DNA of 64,000 nucleotides, taken from Gordius sp. MW1 (Eukaryota; Nematomorpha; Gordioida; Gordea; Gordiidae). Position numbers and translations under genes: made by a program. The stretch is from the NCBI GenBank assembly GCA_964036665.1, contig OZ038528.1, forward strand, positions 26,027,245 to 26,091,244, written 5' to 3'. How positions within the stretch are numbered: position 1 is the first letter of the stretch; each line of letters starts with the position of its first letter. The notes below the pieces were generated by a model. It saw only the letters and a program-made list of their open reading frames with translations, was not told the origin of the DNA and searched no databases. This document shows positions 59,179-64,000 of the stretch, in pieces.

Positions 59179-61119
59179 ATGAGCAAAAAGCAGAAAGAAA
59201 CATTGGAAATTTTTTTTGATCTAAATAATCGCGGACCAGGAACTTCAAATATTAGTGAAGGTTCCGATGATGATACAGCGAAAAATGAAACGGAAAAAAC
59301 CAATAGTCCTAAAACTAAAGGTATAAAATCAAGTAACAATAGAATTAGAAAATACTATCGTGATTATATTAAATATGGGTTTGTAAGCATAGAAGTTCGA
59401 GGAACTACAAAACCACAATGTGTTATATGTGGTGTAGTTCTCTCTAATGAATCAATGAAACCTAATAAATTGTGGAGGCATTTAAATCTTAACCATGATA
59501 AATATAAAAATAAAAAGGAAGATTTTTTTATAAGAAAAAGAGATGAATTAAAAAATCAAAAGACGCTCATAAATGTGACAACTACTACCAATAAAAATTT
59601 ATTAAAAGCTTCATTTATTGCAGCTTTGTACATTGCAAAAGCAAAAAAACCATTTACTATAGCCGAAGAATTATTAAAACCTGCCATGTTTAATATTTGT
59701 AAAGAGCTATTTGAACCCTTTGTGTCAAACAAAATTAAAGAAATACCTTTGTCAAATGATGCAATTTATAATAGAACTTTATTAATAGCTAATGATCTTC
59801 AGGAACAGTTAACTGGCTATATTAAAAATTCTCCTTGGTTCTCATTACAAATAGATGAATCTACAGATGTTTCTAACAGGAGCATTTGCTTAGGATACAT
59901 TCGATTTATTGATTTTATAAAAATGGATATATCTGAAGAATTTCTCTTTTGCATAGACTTAGAAACAGATACAACAAGTGAAAATATATTTAACAAAATA
60001 GATTCCTTTCTGAATACTAATGGCTTACTCTGGAAAAACTGTGTTGGAATTTGCACAGATGGTGCTGCCTCTATGACTGGCTGTTATAAGGGCATTACAT
60101 CAAGAATAAAACGTATTGCACATGCAAACATAACAACTACTCATTGTTTTATTCATAGGGAACAATTAGCCTCCAAGGAAATGAGTGAAGAATTGAATGA
60201 AGTTTTGATAATTTCAGTAAAGATTATAAATTTCATAAAAGGAAGTTCACTAAAGTCAAGATTATTTTCAATTTTTTGTGAAGAAGTTGGCGCAGATAAT
60301 AGTTCTCTTTTATTTCACACAGAAGTGAGATGGCTTTCACGAGGAAAAATCTTAACTCGTTTATTTGAATTGAGACTGGAAGTTGAACTTTTTTTAAATG
60401 ATAAAAACTCCAGCCTATCAAGCTATTTTGATGACAATAATTGGGTCGCTAAATTGTCATATCTAGCGGATATTTTTACAATTCTAAATCAGTTGAATAT
60501 ATCTATGCAAGGACCTAAATCTGATATTTTTACTATGCATAACAAAATTGAGGCTATGAAAATGAAATTACAAAGATGGATTCAAAGAATAGACTCAAAT
60601 ATATATGAAATGTTTCCATTCTATTCACAACTAATCTCTGATTCAAAATTTCAATTCGAGAAAGAAAATGTAAATTACTTGATTAAATGTCATATTTTAA
60701 AATTAATTGATAAATTTGAAAAATATTTCCCTAATGATGAAGGTCACATTACAAAACTCTGGATTCAAGATCCATACAACAATTATAAAAATACCAATTT
60801 ATCATCAGATGATGAAGATTCATTATTAGAATTAATAAATGATTGTAATTTAAAATCTTTGTTTAAAACTAAAAGTTTGGCGCAAGTTTGGATACAAATT
60901 CGTGCAGAATATCCTCCATTATTTTCAGCAGCAATGCAAAATTTGCTGCCTTTCGCTTGTACATATTTGTGTGAAAAAGGTTTCTCAACTATGGTGGATA
61001 TAAAAACTAAAAAACGCAATCGATTGCGACTAGATTCCTGCATGAGGATAGCATTACAATCAATTGAACCAAGAATTAACAAATTGGTTGATGATGTTCA
61101 GCAGCAGAAATCTCATTAA
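59179..61119 (+). CDS. hAT transposase (ZBED5/SCAND3-like), intact
   Basis: This 646-residue protein would cut and paste the surrounding element in the nucleus. An acidic, serine-rich N-terminus precedes a BED-type zinc finger (C81, C84, H101, H106). The hAT catalytic domain shows QIDESTD with D226, CTDGAASM with D294, the HCFIH site (H322, C323, H326) and EVRWLSRG with W385. The C-terminal dimerisation region has LPFACTYLCEKGFS with E599, then KTKKRNRL. D226, D294 and E599 are the likely catalytic acids. The length fits the family and no stop or frameshift is present. Related proteins in vertebrates are domesticated copies, but the ends and duplication here mark this as a transposon gene. 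The ATG at 59179 lies 450 bp inside the left end. Confidence 0.93.
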   Translation: MSKKQKETLEIFFDLNNRGPGTSNISEGSDDDTAKNETEKTNSPKTKGIKSSNNRIRKYYRDYIKYGFVSIEVRGTTKPQCVICGVVLSNESMKPNKLWRHLNLNHDKYKNKKEDFFIRKRDELKNQKTLINVTTTTNKNLLKASFIAALYIAKAKKPFTIAEELLKPAMFNICKELFEPFVSNKIKEIPLSNDAIYNRTLLIANDLQEQLTGYIKNSPWFSLQIDESTDVSNRSICLGYIRFIDFIKMDISEEFLFCIDLETDTTSENIFNKIDSFLNTNGLLWKNCVGICTDGAASMTGCYKGITSRIKRIAHANITTTHCFIHREQLASKEMSEELNEVLIISVKIINFIKGSSLKSRLFSIFCEEVGADNSSLLFHTEVRWLSRGKILTRLFELRLEVELFLNDKNSSLSSYFDDNNWVAKLSYLADIFTILNQLNISMQGPKSDIFTMHNKIEAMKMKLQRWIQRIDSNIYEMFPFYSQLISDSKFQFEKENVNYLIKCHILKLIDKFEKYFPNDEGHITKLWIQDPYNNYKNTNLSSDDEDSLLELINDCNLKSLFKTKSLAQVWIQIRAEYPPLFSAAMQNLLPFACTYLCEKGFSTMVDIKTKKRNRLRLDSCMRIALQSIEPRINKLVDDVQQQKSH

Positions 61120-61195
61120 ATATATTTCCGAATGCATATCCTTTTTATTATAAATGAATTGTTTTTATGTTTAATTATGAAGTTTTTATGTTGAT

Positions 61196-61240
61196 ATTAT
61201 TTCATTATCTATTTAAATTTTAAATAGATAATGAAATAAT
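61196..61240. other. 45-bp near-perfect palindrome in the hAT 3' region
   Basis: Arms of 22 bp (ATTATTTCATTATCTATTTAAA and its inverse) are separated by one T. The position is about 75 bp after the transposase stop. Confidence 0.85.
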
Positions 61241-61404
61241 AAAGTTGTGTTTTATGTTTATTATTTAATAAAATGAAACAATAATGAAAAATCATATAAT
61301 AGATAATTTAACAAATATAAATTATTATAAAAAAAATGGGGGGGTCGCAAAAAAATTATAAAATATTTGGGGGGTCGCATGTATAAAAAGGTTAAGAACC
61401 ACTG

Positions 61405-61512
61405 TCGTAATATATGCTGAACCATAGTTCCGTTTGGCTATTAAACGTATCCGTCCATGAAAAGCAAACATGTAAATTGTCATTGGTAATATTCAAAATA
61501 AGATATATTAAT
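61405..61512 (-). pseudogene. GPCR pseudogene, middle piece
   Basis: The minus strand encodes a helix 6 to helix 7 part (INIYLILNI, then FSWTDTFNSQTELWFS after small changes). It begins with the right hAT duplication and ends at the next insertion at 61513. Confidence 0.8.
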
Positions 61513-61835
61513 TGCTATACAATTTATGGGCTCGTTTTTTGTTGTCCGTCCGTCCGTCCGTTGTCCGTCCGTTACCCTCCTATCTATTTGCATTGGGTAT
61601 ATTAGGTTATCGATTTTTTAAATTAATGCATGAGAAAGAGGTGCCCCACCCCTCATCTCTATCTCCCTCGCTGTGTTATTTTTTAAATTAATGCATAAGA
61701 GGTGCCCCACCCCTCATCTCTATCTCCCTCGCTTTCGGGCGGGGTCGGGTTTTAATTGCTACGTTAAATTAATGCATAAGTATATCTATTCGTTTTTGAA
61801 TTGGGTAACATTGATATTAATTGCTATAATTACCC

Positions 61836-61972
61836 TATGCCCTCCACTACAAGGGCCTCTGCCTCTACTGATATGGGTCCCTGTGCCCTTACAAAAGCCT
61901 ATGCCTCTATTAATGTGGGTTCGAAACCCGGCGAACGTTCTGAATTGCTGGTTCGATTCCCGGAGAGGGCAA
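61836..61972 (+). repeat. tRNA-like segment
   Basis: GCCCTCC at the left can pair with GGAGAGGGC at the right. GGTTCGATTCC before it is an exact B-box. Two modules of about 41 bp (CTACTGATATGGGTCCCTGT type) precede it. It is not a normal tRNA fold. It is shared with 26237-26368 and 26545-26652. Confidence 0.55.
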
Positions 61973-62159
61973 AATTTATTTTTATTTTTTAATTTAATAT
62001 ATTTTTCCTGTTACTACCATTGATAATATGACTTTTTGGCCGTCCGCTTGTTCTATTATTGTTTCATTTTATCATATAATAAACATAAATAAAAGTTGCT
62101 TACTTTTAATTGCTAAGCAATTTAACTAGTTTTTGGGTTAGAATCCCGGAGTTTTTTTT

Positions 62160-62825
62160 GACTCTTATGATTGTTCTTGTTACTATCATTGATAATACGA
62201 CTTTTTGGCCGTCCGCTGGCTGCTGACCAATGAAAAAATGACCATTGGCCAAAATGTGAATCCGAGTTTATTTTTCCGTTTTTTTTGACTATTATGATTG
62301 TTCCTGTTACTACAATTGCTATTATGACTTTTTGGCCGTCCGCTGGCTCCTGACCAATGGAAAAAATGACTATTGACCAAAATGTGAATCGAAATTATTT
62401 TTTTCGTTTTTTTAGACTATTATGATTGTTCCTGTTCCTACCATTGCTATTATGACTTTTTGGCCGTCCGCTGGCTGCTGACCAATGAAATAAAATGACC
62501 ATTGGCCAAAAGGTGATTCGAATTCGTTTTTTTTTACTATTATGAATTTTTATTTACTTTTGCCGTGTCATGGCTGCTGACCAATGGAATAAAATGACCA
62601 TTGGCCAAAATGTGATTCAAAATTTTTTTTTTCGTTTTTTTTACTCTTATGAATTTATATCCACTTTTACCGTGTGCTGGCTGCTGACCAATGGAAAAAA
62701 ATGACCATTGGCCAAAGTGAGCATCAAAATTTTTTTTCAGTTTTTTTGGCTATCATTGACTTCTAGAGTATCTGTTGGTACTGACCAATGGAGAAAAAAT
62801 GACCATTGGCCAAATTTTTGATTTT
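62160..62825. repeat. CCAATGG/CCATTGG dyad array, six units
   Basis: Units of about 100-130 bp, with dyads near 62241, 62371, 62498, 62598, 62703 and 62811. Each has GGCTGCTGACCAATG, a 5-8 bp A-rich spacer and TGACCATTGGCCAAA. Several have GACTTTTTGGCCGTCCG upstream and a poly-T/CG patch downstream. Confidence 0.88.
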
Positions 62826-63245
62826 TTTAATTAAAAATTGCTCAAATTCAACAATAAATTTCTCCCAACAATTCTGCAAATTCTTCACATTGTGATGTTT
62901 TATAATATAATGTTTGCTAGACCCATAATCACTAAAGGCCATAAAAACTAATGTAATACGAACCTAGATGCAAACACTAAATCTAACCCTAACCTTTGCC
63001 TATACATTTTGCCTATATTATATTTTGCCTATAAATGGAAAATTTGTATAAATAATTGATTAATCATTAGGCATTTAATACCCCCCTATAGGCATTCTCG
63101 CCCCTTCCCACCTTTCTCGCCCATAAATTGCATAGCAAATATGATACATTTATACGAAGTACAGATGAGTCGTCCCCCCTTCCCTTCCCCTCTTCCCTTC
63201 CCTTCTCCCCCTTCCCACGAGGGCCGAAGGCCCGAGTATATTAAT

Positions 63246-64000
63246 AACTATCAATAATAGATACATCATACTGATCGCTTTTAAAATTTGAAGTTGTGTT
63301 CATATGTAGTAAAAAAAGATTGCTAGCTGCAACAACCCTTTTCTCTTTATTTATTTTGTTTTTTTGATTAATCAGACTTAAATAATAGATTGTACAGGGA
63401 TTCGCAATAACTGCTATTATCAATGGAACAAGACAAAATACAACGTTGATCGAGCGACGATAGCTAATGAGCCATTTACTAGATTCAGGATTTGGTGTAT
63501 GGAAATATTCATTATTTTTACAGACATTGTTGTATAAATTTACTTTTTTGTGACATTTTTAATAGAAATGTTGCGCGAAACGCTTGTCAAATTATTGTTG
63601 AATAAAATTCCATCTATGAAATCTGCGCTTTTGTTTTCTACATATGCAACATTAAAACCCCAACTGTACGGTATTGCCAAAGCCAGAGAGGCGGAAAATC
63701 CTAAAGCTAATATAAGATATCTAATATGCCACTTCTTGCAAAATTGTTTATAGTGATGTGGGAATCGTAAAGCTCACAAACGTTCCAATGATATAGCTAT
63801 ACGAATGTAATTGCTGAAGTTGGCAAATGTATCTAATAGGGGAAAATTCACTTAAGTAGATACATGACATACATTCACTAGCGAAACATGTCTCATATTT
63901 TAACAAGTACATTGCAAAGTTTGGGAGAATAAATAAGTATAATATGAAATCGGAAAGATTTATAACTCCAAGTAACATATATATTGATAGTTTGTATTTC
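63246..64000 (-). pseudogene. GPCR pseudogene, N-terminal to loop 3 piece, runs off window
   Basis: The minus strand encodes, in shifted frames, the helix 2 LSDFILYLFILPNFAMYLLKY stretch region, the YETCFAS cysteine, a TM4/loop 2 segment (AIPYSWGFN) and the TM5 to loop 3 part (VIANPCTIYYLSLINQKNK). Frameshifts occur after YETCFAS and in loop 2. The N-terminus lies beyond 64000. Together with 61405-61512 and 58575-58727 it makes one receptor copy cut by two insertions. Confidence 0.85.

Larger units (their letters stand above)
58728..61404 (+). mobile_element. Complete autonomous hAT transposon
   Basis: A 2677-bp element with inverted ends CAGTGATTCTTAACCT and AGGTTAAGAACCACTG, one mismatch apart, and a perfect 8-bp duplication TCGTAATA. 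GGGGTCGC words recur inside both ends. It carries one open transposase gene. All these point to a recent insertion, possibly still active. It sits in a GPCR pseudogene. Confidence 0.93.
61513..63236. mobile_element. Composite repeat element with 9-bp duplication
   Basis: The flanks share TATATTAAT (61504-61512 and 63237-63245). Leaving out the element and one copy gives a sequence that follows the GPCR paralogues. The left end TGCTATACAATTTATGGGCTC, followed by GTCCGTCCG runs, is the inverse of a block near 28163-28225. The right end has CCATAAATTGCATAGCA, TC-rich sequence and the GGGCCGAAGGCCC hairpin. It holds a tRNA-like segment and a CCAAT dyad array, but no gene. A 9-bp duplication would fit a Mutator-like element. 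That is only a suggestion. Confidence 0.65.

Noticed and set aside
59179-61119. Domesticated host ZBED5/SCAND3-like gene
   Set aside because: The terminal repeats and a perfect target duplication show that it is still a transposon gene.

Overview
This is AT-rich nuclear DNA from an animal, most likely an invertebrate. It holds class A seven-transmembrane receptor genes without introns, animal-type retrotransposons, hAT DNA transposons and Helitrons. I cannot name the species. No bacterial, organellar or rRNA sequence was seen.

The only host-like genes are a small dispersed family of intronless GPCRs. Two copies are intact: 28596-29861 (minus) and 34147-35451 (plus), head to head about 4.3 kb apart. 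One copy (7753-9045, minus) is open except for a single in-frame stop. One is a faint N-terminal relic (25195-25450). One (58575 to the window end, minus) is broken by frameshifts and two transposon insertions. Four copies keep the same block of about 80-95 bp upstream of the start, so promoter and gene were duplicated together.

Most of the rest is mobile DNA, often nested. Positions 1-3650 are the 3' part of a decayed Ty3/gypsy element with a 3' LTR. It abuts a decayed RTE-like LINE (3651-6488) that carries a hAT-type element (4717-5812), itself holding a smaller MITE. A better preserved RTE-like LINE lies at 11262-14322 between 11-bp target duplications. An autonomous Helitron runs on the minus strand from 21746 down to 14804. 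Its Rep/helicase gene is split by a short non-coding LTR retrotransposon (17385-19896), which in turn holds a LINE 3' end flanked by a 52-bp duplication. A non-autonomous Helitron (22597-24122), a Helitron-like composite (25884-28340) and several MITEs follow.

From 36 kb on there is a Harbinger-like MITE (36657-36919), a long stretch of AT-rich DNA with little recognisable content (38-45 kb), a minus-strand RTE-like LINE (47625-52340) split by a ZMYM1-like hAT relic (50651-52077), and two adjacent copies of a second LINE family (54.8-58.2 kb). An apparently complete autonomous hAT element (58728-61404) has an uninterrupted 646-residue transposase, matching ends and a perfect 8-bp duplication. 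It sits inside the GPCR pseudogene that continues to the right edge of the window.

I found no clear new multi-gene system. The most valuable items are the GPCR family with its co-duplicated upstream block, the apparently intact hAT, the stacked insertions with readable target duplications, and two unrelated arrays that carry the same CCAATGG/CCATTGG dyad.
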